Below, one piece after another: positions 36,265-45,278 of a stretch of DNA of 64,000 nucleotides (positions within the stretch are counted from its first letter, which is position 1; every line of letters starts with the position of its first letter). A program made the position numbers and the translations under genes. The notes beneath the pieces are model-generated. The model was not told the DNA's origin. It worked only from the letters and a program-made list of their open reading frames with translations, and did not search any database. The stretch is taken from contig PAPR01000053.1 in assembly GCA_002709085.1 (NCBI GenBank), forward strand, positions 1 to 64,000, read 5' to 3'. This stretch comes from Pseudooceanicola sp. GTDB taxonomy: Bacteria; Pseudomonadota; Alphaproteobacteria; Rhodobacterales; Rhodobacteraceae.

Positions 36265-37428
36265 ATGGACTATGATTTGACTGAAGAGCAACGGGCCATC
36301 CGCGACGCGGTGGCCAAGGTTTGCTCGCGTTTTGACGATAGCTATTGGCTGGAGCGTGAACGCACCGGCACCTTCCCGGACGACTTCGCAGCCGAGATCG
36401 CTCGGGGCGGTTTCTACGGCGTCACGATGGACGAGAAATATGGCGGCTCGGGTCTCGGCATCACCGAGGCTTCGCTGGTCATGCAGGAGATCGGCCGCTA
36501 CGGCGCGGCGGCCAGTTCGTCCGTGCATATCAATATCTTTGGGCTGCAACCGGTCGTCGGGTTCGGTACGGAGGAACAAAAGGCGCGGATGTTGCCGCCT
36601 CTCATCCGGGGGGAGCATCGCTCCTGCTTTGGCGTGACCGAACCGGACGCCGGCCTTGATACCACGCATATCTCGACCTTTGCGCGGCGTCGTGAAGGTG
36701 GAGGATATGTGGTCAACGGGCGCAAGGTCTGGACCTCCACGGCACAGCGTGCGGATCACATCCTGCTGGTCACACGCACTACGCCGATCGAGGAGTGCAA
36801 GCGCCCGACCGACGGTATGTCGGTGTTCTACACCGACTTCGACCGCAGCAAGATCGACGTCCATGAGATCGCCAAGATGGGCCGCAAGGCTGTTGATTCC
36901 AACGCCATTTTTATCGACGGTTTGGAAGTATCGGAAGAAGACCGCATCGGTGCCGAGGGCGAAGGGTTCAAGGTCCTGCTGCACGGGCTGAACGCCGAAC
37001 GGATCATCGTCGCCGCGGCTGCGGTCGGCTTTGGCATGCATGTTCTGGAAAAGGCGGCGGCCTATGCGCGCGAACGTGTCGTCTTTGGCCGTCCGATCGG
37101 TCAGAACCAGTCGATCCAGCATCCGCTGGCCTCTGTTTGGATGCGTCTTCAGGCGGCTGAATTGATGACCTACAAGGCGGCCACACTCTACGATCAAGGC
37201 CGCCCATGCGGGCTGGAGGCGAATACCGCGCGCAACCTCGCTGGATCGGCAGCCTACGAGGCTGCATTCCGGGCCGTGCGTACGCATGGTGGGTTTGGCT
37301 TTGCTCAGGAATACCACGTGGAAAGGTATTTTCGCGAAAGCGTTCTGAACTTCATCGCGCCGGTCAGCGAAGAGCTGATCTTGTCCTATGTGGCCGAGAA
37401 GGCGCTTGGAATGCCCAAGTCCTACTGA
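36265..37428 (+). CDS. Acyl-CoA dehydrogenase (LGMPKSY-ending subgroup)
   Basis: 387 residues; AGGAGGAG precedes the ATG, three bases after the GntR stop. FAD loop 'FGVTEPDAGLDTTHISTFA'. The helix-G glutamate is in 'LNAERIIVAAAAVG', and the C-terminus 'FIAPVSEELILSYVAEKALG' has no EGT. Nearly colinear with the ACAD at 26406-27572, including 'TTPIEECKRPTDGMSVFY' against 'TTPIEDVKKPTEGLSLFY'. The two modules therefore look like ancient duplicates adapted to different substrates (inference). Confidence 0.92.
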   Translation: MDYDLTEEQRAIRDAVAKVCSRFDDSYWLERERTGTFPDDFAAEIARGGFYGVTMDEKYGGSGLGITEASLVMQEIGRYGAAASSSVHINIFGLQPVVGFGTEEQKARMLPPLIRGEHRSCFGVTEPDAGLDTTHISTFARRREGGGYVVNGRKVWTSTAQRADHILLVTRTTPIEECKRPTDGMSVFYTDFDRSKIDVHEIAKMGRKAVDSNAIFIDGLEVSEEDRIGAEGEGFKVLLHGLNAERIIVAAAAVGFGMHVLEKAAAYARERVVFGRPIGQNQSIQHPLASVWMRLQAAELMTYKAATLYDQGRPCGLEANTARNLAGSAAYEAAFRAVRTHGGFGFAQEYHVERYFRESVLNFIAPVSEELILSYVAEKALGMPKSY

Positions 37429-37496
37429 CGGGCAAAGTTGAGCACTGCCGCGAAACGGCTCGGCGCGTTACAGCGGTAATCAAGATAGAATGAGCG

Positions 37497-37521
37497 GTGC
37501 GGGCAACGGCGTTGCCCGCAC
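37497..37521. terminator. Hairpin terminator between converging genes
   Basis: GTGCGGGCAAC-GGC-GTTGCCCGCAC is a perfect 11-bp stem with a 3-nt loop, between the ACAD stop (37428) and the TAXI stop (37528). Only a weak T-tract flanks it on the minus strand (TTTAG precedes it). Placement supports shared termination. Confidence 0.65.
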
Positions 37522-37527
37522 TAAACG

Positions 37528-38523
37528 TCACTCGGTAAAGGACGTGGTTTCGAAACCCATCTCACCGAGGGCTGCTTCAGCTGCGGGATGCCACGGCACT
37601 GGCGGGGTCGCACCCGCTACGAAATCCTTTGTCGTGCCATCGACCACCGGATGAACCTCACGTGCGCGATCCATGTTCGACAGGAACCGCGTCACGATTT
37701 CGGACACAGCCGCCTCGGGCAGGTCGGCGCGGGCCATGATCCAGATCGGCACACCAAAGGTATTCACGGCGTCGGTCTGCTTGGGGTAGGTGTTCGCAGG
37801 GATCGTCACGGGCACCACTGCGCCGCTCGGGTTCATTTCGATTACCGCTTTCAACGTGTCCGGAACGACGGAAAGCCAGCGCACATCGCGGCTGGTCGCC
37901 AGATCCTGAAGCGCAGGAGCGCCAACGCCCATCACGGTCGTCAGCGCGTCGAGATTGCCGTCTCTCAATCCGGCAACCTGTTCGGTCAGGCTGTTGGGAC
38001 GACCCTCATAGTCGCCATCATTGATGTTCTCGGCTGTAAGAACCTGGCGCACGTAGGTATTCGCCGATGAGCCCGGCTCGCCCAGACCGACGCGCTTGCC
38101 GGTCAGGTCGCCAGGGTCCTGCGTGTCACTGTCGCCCATCACGATCATCTGGACCAGCGATGCGTAGATCGGCATGATGGCGCGCAGATCCTTGAAAGGT
38201 TCCGGGTACTTGCCTTCGCCGCGGTACGAGCTGTAGGCCTGACCGCCGGTGTGCAGGATCAACTGAGCCTCGTCGTTGCGCAGCAGGCGGTCGTTCTCGA
38301 TCACGCCGGCGCTGGGGAACGGGGTGATCTTTATGGTCTCGCTGCCTTCGTTGGCCACCGTGGCCACGGCGACGGCGTACATGTAGCCAGTGCCACCGCT
38401 CGACGAGGTCGCGAAGCCCAATTCCTGCAGGTCAGCTGCCAGTGCGGCGGCGCTGGTCATGGTCGCGGCGGCCAGGCCCAGAAGCCCCCCCCGCAAGGTC
38501 GTCTTGATGCTTAAAGAAACCAT
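37528..38523 (-). CDS. TAXI-family TRAP solute-binding protein
   Basis: AGGAG sits directly against the first ATG (38529) but six bases before the second (38523), so I prefer 38523 (MVSLSIKTTL), 331 residues. The signal peptide ends near 'SAAALAA'. Then 'DLQELGFATSSSGGTGYMYAV', the TAXI ligand loop, and 'DPGDLTGKRVGLGEPGSSANT'. It is the last gene of the operon, after its fused permease, unlike the other two TAXI sets where it comes first. Confidence 0.9.
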   Translation of the reverse strand: MVSLSIKTTLRGGLLGLAAATMTSAAALAADLQELGFATSSSGGTGYMYAVAVATVANEGSETIKITPFPSAGVIENDRLLRNDEAQLILHTGGQAYSSYRGEGKYPEPFKDLRAIMPIYASLVQMIVMGDSDTQDPGDLTGKRVGLGEPGSSANTYVRQVLTAENINDGDYEGRPNSLTEQVAGLRDGNLDALTTVMGVGAPALQDLATSRDVRWLSVVPDTLKAVIEMNPSGAVVPVTIPANTYPKQTDAVNTFGVPIWIMARADLPEAAVSEIVTRFLSNMDRAREVHPVVDGTTKDFVAGATPPVPWHPAAEAALGEMGFETTSFTE

Positions 38524-38558
38524 TTTCATCTCCTCTTGGTCTCACTTCGGGATCGTTT

Positions 38559-40475
38559 CTATTGGCGCGCAGAGCCGCGCGCCGTGACTGTTTCGCCCTT
38601 GCTGCGGGACAATTCGCCGATGGCTATGGCTGCTGCGATCAGCAACGCCCCGGCGATGTCGGTGAGGTGATCCGGCGCAAAGGCCATCAAGGCACCAATC
38701 AGGAACATCGCCCGACGCAGCAGCCCGATTCTCCCGCGGAAATATCCGACCGTGGCGGCAGACAGGCCCAGGACGGCCAGACCCGAATTGACCAGCGGGA
38801 CCAACAAGGCAGTGACGTCCCCCTGGAACAGAAGGCCGGGCTGGAAGACAAAGAGGTAGGGCATCAGGAAGGCGGGTAGGGCGATGCGCAGCGATGTGAA
38901 CGATGTTTGCAGCGGCGCGGACCCGGCAATCCCGGCGGCGGTGAACGAGCCGAGCGCGACCGGCGGCGTAATTGCCGACAGCGTGCCGAAATAGAACACG
39001 AACATATGCGCCGCGATCGGAGGCACGCCCAGACGCACCATCACCGGCGCAATGATCAGGGCGAGGATGATGTAGCAGGCGACGGTGGGCAATCCCATGC
39101 CGAGGATGATTGAGCTGACCATGGTCAGGATCAACAGTAGAAGCAGGGAGTTTTCGGCCGCGGCGGTCATGATCGTGGTCAGGTTCAGACCCAGCCCGGT
39201 GACTTCGACGACACCGACGATGATGCCCGCCACCGCGACGGCGACAGTGATGGGCGCGACGCTTCGCATCCCGTCAACCATGGCGTTCATCAGGGCACGC
39301 GGGCCCAGCCGGTGCCTTGGGTTCACCATGTTCATCAACAGCAGCACGGCGAGGCTGACAATGGCCGCATAGCGTGGCGAATACTGCATGAGCACCATGC
39401 CGAACAGGATACCGAGCGGCACGAGCAAAAAGATCGAGTCCTTTAGCAACTGGACCGTCTGGCCCTTTTCGAAATCGTCGAGGCCACGCAGTTCGAGCTT
39501 GGCAGCTTCCAGATCGACGACGAAAAAGAGGTTGGTGTAATAGATCAGCGCCGGGAAAAACGCGGCCATGATTATGGTGCTGTAGCCGACCTGCAACATG
39601 TCAGCCATGATGAAGACCGCCGCGCCCATGACTGGCGGCATGATCTGACTGCCTGAGGATGCGACGGCCTCAACCGCGCCGGAAAAATGTGGCGAATAGC
39701 CCACGCGTTTCATCATTGGGATGGTGAAGGTACCGCTTGCGGCGACGTTGGCGACGGCTGAACCCGAAACACTGCCGAGCAGCCCGCTGCCGACCACGGC
39801 GATCTTGGCCGGGCCGCCGCGCATGCGCCCGACCAGCAACTGCGACAGCCGCACAAAGGTATCTGACGCGCCGGTTGCAGCCAGAAAGGATGAGAAGACC
39901 AGAAAGTAAAGAACCACATCTGCCACCGCACCCAGCGGAACGCCTAGCACGCCCTTGGTGGTCAGGTAGTTGCCCGCCATCAGAGAGCTCCAGCTAAGCC
40001 CGCGATGGGACAGGATGTCGGGCATGGAGCGTCCGAACAAGGCATAGAGGATGAACGCGATTGCGATAAGCGGCAGGGCAGCCCCAAAGGCGAACCAGGT
40101 CGCAATCAGCAAAGCGATCACCATGATCGACGCAAGAATGACCTCTGTCTGGCCATAAAACCCGGCGCTTTCGGCAATGTTCTGGAAATCCACCACGATA
40201 AAGCCAGCCGTGAGCGCGCTGGCGGCCACACCCACCGCGACGAGGGTGATCAAGAGCGTGCGTTTCGCACCTGTCGCAGGGCTACGCTCGGCCAAACCGA
40301 GGAAGACAAGGCAGATCGCCGAGCCGAGCAGCACGGACCGCTGGATCAACGCCGGATATGTCCCATACCAGGCCGTGTAGAAATAGAATGCCGCCGTGGA
40401 CAGCGCGATTGCGGCGATCAAGGCGCGCAAGACGCGGCGCAATGGGTCGGACGGGGATGCGGTGTCGATCGTCAA
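38559..40475 (-). CDS. TRAP transporter fused permease (DctQ-DctM), TAXI type
   Basis: 638 residues from a TTG start, supported by GGGAGG eight bases upstream and the absence of any in-frame ATG nearby. DctM signatures 'GGPAKIAVVGSGLLGSVSG' and 'SGTFTIPMMKRVGYSPHF', and the second-half 'ILGMGLPTVACYIILALIIA'. The rare start codon may limit its translation relative to the binding protein. It partners the TAXI protein 35 bp downstream and follows the synthetase gene by 74 bp. Confidence 0.92.
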   Translation of the reverse strand: MTIDTASPSDPLRRVLRALIAAIALSTAAFYFYTAWYGTYPALIQRSVLLGSAICLVFLGLAERSPATGAKRTLLITLVAVGVAASALTAGFIVVDFQNIAESAGFYGQTEVILASIMVIALLIATWFAFGAALPLIAIAFILYALFGRSMPDILSHRGLSWSSLMAGNYLTTKGVLGVPLGAVADVVLYFLVFSSFLAATGASDTFVRLSQLLVGRMRGGPAKIAVVGSGLLGSVSGSAVANVAASGTFTIPMMKRVGYSPHFSGAVEAVASSGSQIMPPVMGAAVFIMADMLQVGYSTIIMAAFFPALIYYTNLFFVVDLEAAKLELRGLDDFEKGQTVQLLKDSIFLLVPLGILFGMVLMQYSPRYAAIVSLAVLLLMNMVNPRHRLGPRALMNAMVDGMRSVAPITVAVAVAGIIVGVVEVTGLGLNLTTIMTAAAENSLLLLLILTMVSSIILGMGLPTVACYIILALIIAPVMVRLGVPPIAAHMFVFYFGTLSAITPPVALGSFTAAGIAGSAPLQTSFTSLRIALPAFLMPYLFVFQPGLLFQGDVTALLVPLVNSGLAVLGLSAATVGYFRGRIGLLRRAMFLIGALMAFAPDHLTDIAGALLIAAAIAIGELSRSKGETVTARGSARQ

Positions 40476-40549
40476 AGCTTGTTCCTCCCTTCGGCCTGCA
40501 GGCGATACCCGGTGGCCGCAATTCTCAATCGAGCATTATGGTCTCAGCG

Positions 40550-42703
40550 TCATTCTGCGGAGGCCTTGCTTCTACCCGCCGTGCTCTGGACGTCGGCCCG
40601 TCCCGATTGCGCGACAGGGCGATGCAATGACAGCGCGTCCAAAGCGACAAAGCTGCCGTCCCGTGACAGGGCAAGCGGATTGATTTCGATCTCCTCGATG
40701 CTTTCATCGGCGGCAAAGGCGTCGCCGAGGCGTGACAGCTCTTGCGCCAGCGTCGCGATGTCGCCGGTCGGGCCACCCCGGTAGCCGGTGAAGAGCGGCG
40801 CACTGTCGAGGTTGTGGATCATTGCGCTGATTGCCTGCGCCGGCATCGGCAGATAGGCCATGGCGCGATCCGGCCGCAGTTCGACCTCGACCCCGCCGCG
40901 TCCGATCAGCAGCAGCGGGCCAAAGACTGGATCCCGTCGAAAGCCGACGATCAGCTCCTGGGCCACGGGTGTCATCTCTTGCAACAGGATTCCGTCCAGT
41001 CGCAGCGAACCGGCTTTGGCGATATCCATCATCTCGCGCACCGCATCGGCGATCTCGTCGGCAGAGGTCAGACCCAGCCTGACACCGCCGTGCTCGCTCT
41101 TGTGCAGCATGTCCGCGCTTTGCAGCTTTACCGCGAGCGGTGCTTTCAGCGTGTCCAGCGCGGCGCGGGCGTCTTCCGGCGATTGCACGAGCTTTTGGGC
41201 CGGGAACCTGAGATGACAATGGGCGCGTATGAAGTCCTGCGCATGAACCTCAGAACGTGCATCGCAGGCCTCCGGACCGGGCAGGGGTGTCGGCCATTCA
41301 ATTCCGGCAAGCGCGTCAGCGTGACCCTGTCCTTCGGCCAGGGCGCGCGCCTGTGTCATGGCGGCGACGGCTTGGGGAATGTCGGGATAGACCGGCAGCC
41401 CGTTGCGTTCCAACTCCGCCACCACATCGGGTCGGGCACCGATCCAGACCACAACGACCTGCTTGCCGGCCTTGGCAAATGCACGCACCAGGCTTTGCGA
41501 CAGATCGCCCGAGATGGAGCCCATCAGACCGATGAACAGCACAAAGGAGTCGTGATGCGGCGCAGCGCCGAGCGCGTCGAGAACGCGCCCAAAGATCGAA
41601 CTGTCGCCCGCCACGCCGCCTGTCACATCCAGCGGATTGTTGGCCGATACGTAGTCAGGCAGCGCCGCGTCGACCCGTTCGCAGGTCTCTGCGTCAAAGG
41701 GCGGCACGGTGAACCCGGCGTCCTCCAGTTCGTCCGCCAGCAACACACCGGCACCGCCGGACACGCTGATGACGCCGACGTTGCGCCCGGTCGGTGCGGG
41801 TTGCATCAGGACCAGCCGCGCAACGTCACCCATTTCGAGCAGAGAGTTCACCCGAAGGATACCGATCTGGTCGAACAACGCCTGATAGCGCGCGTCCTCA
41901 CCCGCCAGTGCGCCGGTGTGGGAGGCCGCTGCCGCCGCGCCGGTCTCTGATCGCCCGGCCTTGATCAGCAGGATTGGCTTGCCGGCGGCGATTGCCGTTC
42001 GTGCGGCTTCGCGGAAGGCGGGGCCATCCTTGATATCCTCAATGTAGCATCCGATCACGCGGGTATCGGGATCGCGGGCCAGATGATAGATGGCGTCCGC
42101 AACCGTCACCCCGGCCTCATTGCCGGTCGCGACCCAGGATGAAACACCGATGCCGCGCTGAAACATCATGTCGAGCCAGTAGGCACCCAGCGCACCGCTC
42201 TGCGAGACAAAGGCAAATCCGCCTTCAATCAGATCGTGGTCCTCCATCGCGGTCGTGAAGGAGGCGATGACACGATTGCGAACGTTTATGGCGCCGAGGC
42301 AATTGGGGCCCAGCAGCAGGACCCCGGCGGCGTCGCAGAGCGCGCGCAGACGTGTCTGAATCTCACCGCCCTCCGCCGACAATTCCGCAAAGCCGGACGA
42401 GAATACGACAAAGGCGCGCACGCCTGCGGTGATCCCCTCGCGGATGGCGTCCTCGACCATCGCAGCGGGTGTGGCAACGATGGCCAGGTCAATGGGCTGG
42501 CCGATGGACGAAAGGCTGGGATATGCGGGCAGGCCCTGCACGTCGCGCGACTTTGGGTTCACCGGATAAATCGTGCCGCGATAGCCCATCTTCTTCATGT
42601 AGGCGATCGGGCGTCCGCCCAGTTTCATCTCATTCGAAGAGGCACCGACCACTGCGATTGAGGCCGGATTAAACAGAACGTCGAGTGATTTGAAGGCGGT
42701 CAT
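40550..42703 (-). CDS. ADP-forming acyl-CoA synthetase, fused alpha-beta
   Basis: 717 residues. N-terminal CoA-binding domain 'ASIAVVGASSNEMKLGGRP', then 'AFVSQSGALGAYWLD' and the active His in 'AASHTGALAGEDARY'. The ATP-grasp beta half holds 'DMLHKSEHGGVRLGL' and 'IEEIEINPLALSRDG'. Same architecture as the synthetase at 27596. It starts two bases after a small unknown ORF and sits upstream of the TAXI transport genes. Likely activates the imported acid, or recovers ATP from a product acyl-CoA. Confidence 0.92.
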   Translation of the reverse strand: MTAFKSLDVLFNPASIAVVGASSNEMKLGGRPIAYMKKMGYRGTIYPVNPKSRDVQGLPAYPSLSSIGQPIDLAIVATPAAMVEDAIREGITAGVRAFVVFSSGFAELSAEGGEIQTRLRALCDAAGVLLLGPNCLGAINVRNRVIASFTTAMEDHDLIEGGFAFVSQSGALGAYWLDMMFQRGIGVSSWVATGNEAGVTVADAIYHLARDPDTRVIGCYIEDIKDGPAFREAARTAIAAGKPILLIKAGRSETGAAAAASHTGALAGEDARYQALFDQIGILRVNSLLEMGDVARLVLMQPAPTGRNVGVISVSGGAGVLLADELEDAGFTVPPFDAETCERVDAALPDYVSANNPLDVTGGVAGDSSIFGRVLDALGAAPHHDSFVLFIGLMGSISGDLSQSLVRAFAKAGKQVVVVWIGARPDVVAELERNGLPVYPDIPQAVAAMTQARALAEGQGHADALAGIEWPTPLPGPEACDARSEVHAQDFIRAHCHLRFPAQKLVQSPEDARAALDTLKAPLAVKLQSADMLHKSEHGGVRLGLTSADEIADAVREMMDIAKAGSLRLDGILLQEMTPVAQELIVGFRRDPVFGPLLLIGRGGVEVELRPDRAMAYLPMPAQAISAMIHNLDSAPLFTGYRGGPTGDIATLAQELSRLGDAFAADESIEEIEINPLALSRDGSFVALDALSLHRPVAQSGRADVQSTAGRSKASAE

Positions 42704-42705
42704 GA

Positions 42706-43068
42706 TTAGGCGCTTCCCTTGCTTGCGTCGTCGTCTTGCGCGGTCGCGACCTGGATTGGGTCGCCGTGATGGACCATACGTACGCGTATGTTGTCGTCAT
42801 AGCGCAGGTGCCCCAACTCAGGCCGAAACCGGCCCAATCGCGTGATAGGACCCGAACTGGGTAGATCAGCATGCGTGAGGGTGTCGGAGGGCGACATCCG
42901 CCGGCCCCGAGGGCCATTCCGAAATGCCCGAAAACGACGGGGTTGAGCATTCGTTAGCGCGACATCCGCATCCCCGACCTGGTGGAAATGAGCGGGAGCT
43001 TCACGCACCCCGCCCATCGGAGTCTGGTCTCTTACGGTGACGCGCGCGCTGACGTGGGGGCGTGTCAC
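42706..43068 (-). CDS. Unknown small protein, GTGA-coupled between crotonase and synthetase
   Basis: A candidate 120-residue gene beginning with a GTG overlapping the crotonase stop (GTGA) and ending two bases before the synthetase ATG. I found it by trimming the 154-aa track ORF. It is Arg/His-rich, with no signal peptide or membrane helix. The C-terminal 'GHLRYDDNIRVRMVHHGDPI' looks like a beta-strand pair. I do not recognise the family. Gene-like spacing on both sides supports it, but codon use is less biased than its neighbours, so a decayed gene is also possible. Confidence 0.35.
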   Translation of the reverse strand: MTRPHVSARVTVRDQTPMGGVREAPAHFHQVGDADVALTNAQPRRFRAFRNGPRGRRMSPSDTLTHADLPSSGPITRLGRFRPELGHLRYDDNIRVRMVHHGDPIQVATAQDDDASKGSA

Positions 43069-43883
43069 GCGGGTTTGTCCTTTGCTGTCATGCGGTCCCA
43101 GTCGAACGCCAGGGGTTGCTTGTCGATGAAGCGCTGTACCGCCTCCTTGTGGTAGTCCGAGGCGAGGCAAAGTGTTTGCGCCATCGCCTCCTGATCGGCC
43201 AGTGCCCGTTGGTCGGTGTGCAGCGATTGGTTGAGAATTGCCTTGGACATTCCGGCGGCCAGACGCGAGGCATCATCGAACCGGCGCGCGAAGGCAAAGG
43301 CGGCCTCCATCAGAGCTTCGGGCTCGTGGACCTCCAGCACGATACCGAGGTCGCGGGCCTCTTCTGCACCAAGTGATCTGGCTGTCATCACCAGCTCTTT
43401 TGCGCGGGACAGGCCGACGATGCGCGGCAGCAGGAAGAACCCACCGAGGTCCGGCACCAGCCCGATGCGCCCGAATACAGCGCAGAACCGGGCGCGGGTG
43501 GAGGCCAGCACAAAGTCCGACGCCAGCGCCAGGTTGAACCCCGCCCCGAATGCGGGCCCGTCTACCGCTGCGATGACCGGCAACTCAAGATTGCTGAGTT
43601 CGGTGAACCAGGTGTGCAGCAGGGCGATACGCTCGCGGTTCATATCGACCGGGCGTTCTTCTTCGGACAGGGCCTTGAGATCGCCACCGGCGCAGAACGC
43701 CCCGCCGCTACCGGTTATGATCAGCGATCGCAAATCGCGGTTCGCCCGGATCCGCGGCAGAATTGCGGCGATCTCTTCGCGCATGGCGATGTCCAGCGCA
43801 TGACGAACGTCGGGACGGGTGAAAGTGATGACGCCTGTGCGTCCATGAATCTCGTAGGTAAGTGTCTGGAAGGTCTCGGCCAT
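43065..43883 (-). CDS. Enoyl-CoA hydratase/isomerase (crotonase) family
   Basis: The ATG at 43883 (MAETFQTLTYE, GGGGAG close upstream) is preferred to the TTG at 43913; 272 residues. The oxyanion-hole segments are 'GGAFCAGGDLKAL' and 'GPAFGAGFNLALASD'. At the second glutamate position it has 'GRIGLVPDLGGFFLLPRIVG' with Asp, as in PaaG-like isomerases, so isomerisation or ring chemistry is as likely as simple hydration. A motif shared with the CaiB/BaiF promoter lies 34-56 bp upstream. Confidence 0.88.
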   Translation of the reverse strand: MAETFQTLTYEIHGRTGVITFTRPDVRHALDIAMREEIAAILPRIRANRDLRSLIITGSGGAFCAGGDLKALSEEERPVDMNRERIALLHTWFTELSNLELPVIAAVDGPAFGAGFNLALASDFVLASTRARFCAVFGRIGLVPDLGGFFLLPRIVGLSRAKELVMTARSLGAEEARDLGIVLEVHEPEALMEAAFAFARRFDDASRLAAGMSKAILNQSLHTDQRALADQEAMAQTLCLASDYHKEAVQRFIDKQPLAFDWDRMTAKDKPA

Positions 43884-43916
43884 GGCTCCCCCAATCTGGC
43901 GTGTCGTTCCCAAAGG

Positions 43917-43939
43917 AAAAACTGTTTCTAGTATAGTTT
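43917..43939. promoter_or_regulatory. Second copy of the AAACTATACTA motif
   Basis: AAAAACTGTTTCTAGTATAGTTT. TAGTATAGTTT and AAAAACT match the reverse complement of 34063-34082 with a longer spacer. It lies in the 162-bp gap upstream of the crotonase gene. Probable second site for the GntR-type regulator, which would make the crotonase-synthetase-TAXI operon part of its regulon (inference). Confidence 0.5.
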
Positions 43940-44045
43940 CACCGGCAGTTTGCGTCTCAAATGCTTTAAGCCTCTACTGTATGCCCGACCTCCCGACCGG
44001 CCCGAAGGCCACCCCGGCTATTCGGCCACGGAGGCGATTGCGCGG

Positions 44046-45182
44046 TCATAGGTCCAGTGAGCGTGCGATAAGGTTCCTCTGAACCTCCGACGTGCCCTCG
44101 CCGATGACGTAGACCAGCGCGTCGCGGTGGATACGCCCGACCGGGTAGTCGCGCATGATGCCCGCGCCGCCAAAGATGCGGATCGCCTGTTCGGAGCAGC
44201 GCACAGCGGTTTCCGAGGCGACCAGCTTGACCTTGGCGGCCATTGCCGCGGTCAGCTTGCCCTGATCCACCAGCCAGGCGCCGTGGTAGACCAGCCAGCG
44301 CGCGGCCTCTATCTCGGCCTCCATATCGGCGATCTTGTGCGCGATAGCCTGGTAGGTTCCCAACGGCTTGCCGGCGATCTCACGATCACGAGCATAGGCA
44401 ATCGAGGCGTCCCGTGCCGCACGCGCCATGCCCAGCGCGTTGGCCGCCACCCCGACCCGGTTTTCGGAGAGGGAATCGAGAATGATCGGATAGGTGCCGG
44501 TCTGATGACCGAGCAAGGCATCATCCGGAACTTCCAGTCCGTCGATATGAATAAGCCCGGTTTCCGAGGCACGAATACCTTCCTTGTCGAGCTTGTTGAT
44601 AACCACCGCCGAGTTCGGCAGGTCGACGATGAACAAGCTGATCGCATGCGGCTTGAGCTCGGGAGAGGTGCGCGCGGCCAGAAGCATGAAATCCGAATAG
44701 GGCGAGTTCGTGATATAGGTCTTGGCCCCGGAAATCCGCCAGCCGCCGTCGATCTTCTCGGCCTTGGTGCTGAGCGACCGAATGTTGGACCCGCCGCGCG
44801 GCTCCGACAAACCAAAGGCCCCAACCTTGGTGCCGTCAAAGGCACCGGGCAGATATTTCGCCTTTTGCTCGGGCGTGCCCGCCTTCCAAATCGGCCAGAT
44901 TCCTAGGTGTGTATGTGCCGACCAGGTGGAGGCAAAACCCTGACTGGCATAGCTCAGTTCCTCACGCACGATGCAGTCGGAAATCTTGTCCATCCCCGAC
45001 CCGCCGTCCTGCGTCGGATAGCGTACGCCCAGCAGACCGAGATCCCCCCATTTGCGGAACATATCGCGGGGAAACGTCTCGTCATCATCATGCTTGCGGG
45101 CAATCGGCATGATCTCTTCGGCGGCAAAGCGTCTGACGGTGTCGCGGACCTGCTCATGTTCTTGAGTGAAGCTGAAATCCAT
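44046..45182 (-). CDS. Acyl-CoA dehydrogenase with MCAD-type catalytic Glu
   Basis: 378 residues, normal for short/medium-chain ACADs. FAD loop 'FGLSEPRGGSNIRSLSTKA'. Helix G reads 'LSENRVGVAANALG', so the isovaleryl-type Glu is absent, whereas the C-terminal 'YVIGEGTSEVQRNLIARSL' holds the classical EGT glutamate. It is the only ACAD in the window with this base position, suggesting a straight or simple branched substrate. It stands between the crotonase and an AtuD-like ACAD, all on the minus strand. Confidence 0.92.
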   Translation of the reverse strand: MDFSFTQEHEQVRDTVRRFAAEEIMPIARKHDDDETFPRDMFRKWGDLGLLGVRYPTQDGGSGMDKISDCIVREELSYASQGFASTWSAHTHLGIWPIWKAGTPEQKAKYLPGAFDGTKVGAFGLSEPRGGSNIRSLSTKAEKIDGGWRISGAKTYITNSPYSDFMLLAARTSPELKPHAISLFIVDLPNSAVVINKLDKEGIRASETGLIHIDGLEVPDDALLGHQTGTYPIILDSLSENRVGVAANALGMARAARDASIAYARDREIAGKPLGTYQAIAHKIADMEAEIEAARWLVYHGAWLVDQGKLTAAMAAKVKLVASETAVRCSEQAIRIFGGAGIMRDYPVGRIHRDALVYVIGEGTSEVQRNLIARSLDL

Positions 45183-45278
45183 TCTTTATACTGTCCCCTG
45201 TAGGAAATTTTTGCTGACAACCGTACCGACATGCGGGGCCCCGAGAACGTTCAACGGGGCGCGCATGTCCTCGGGCGC

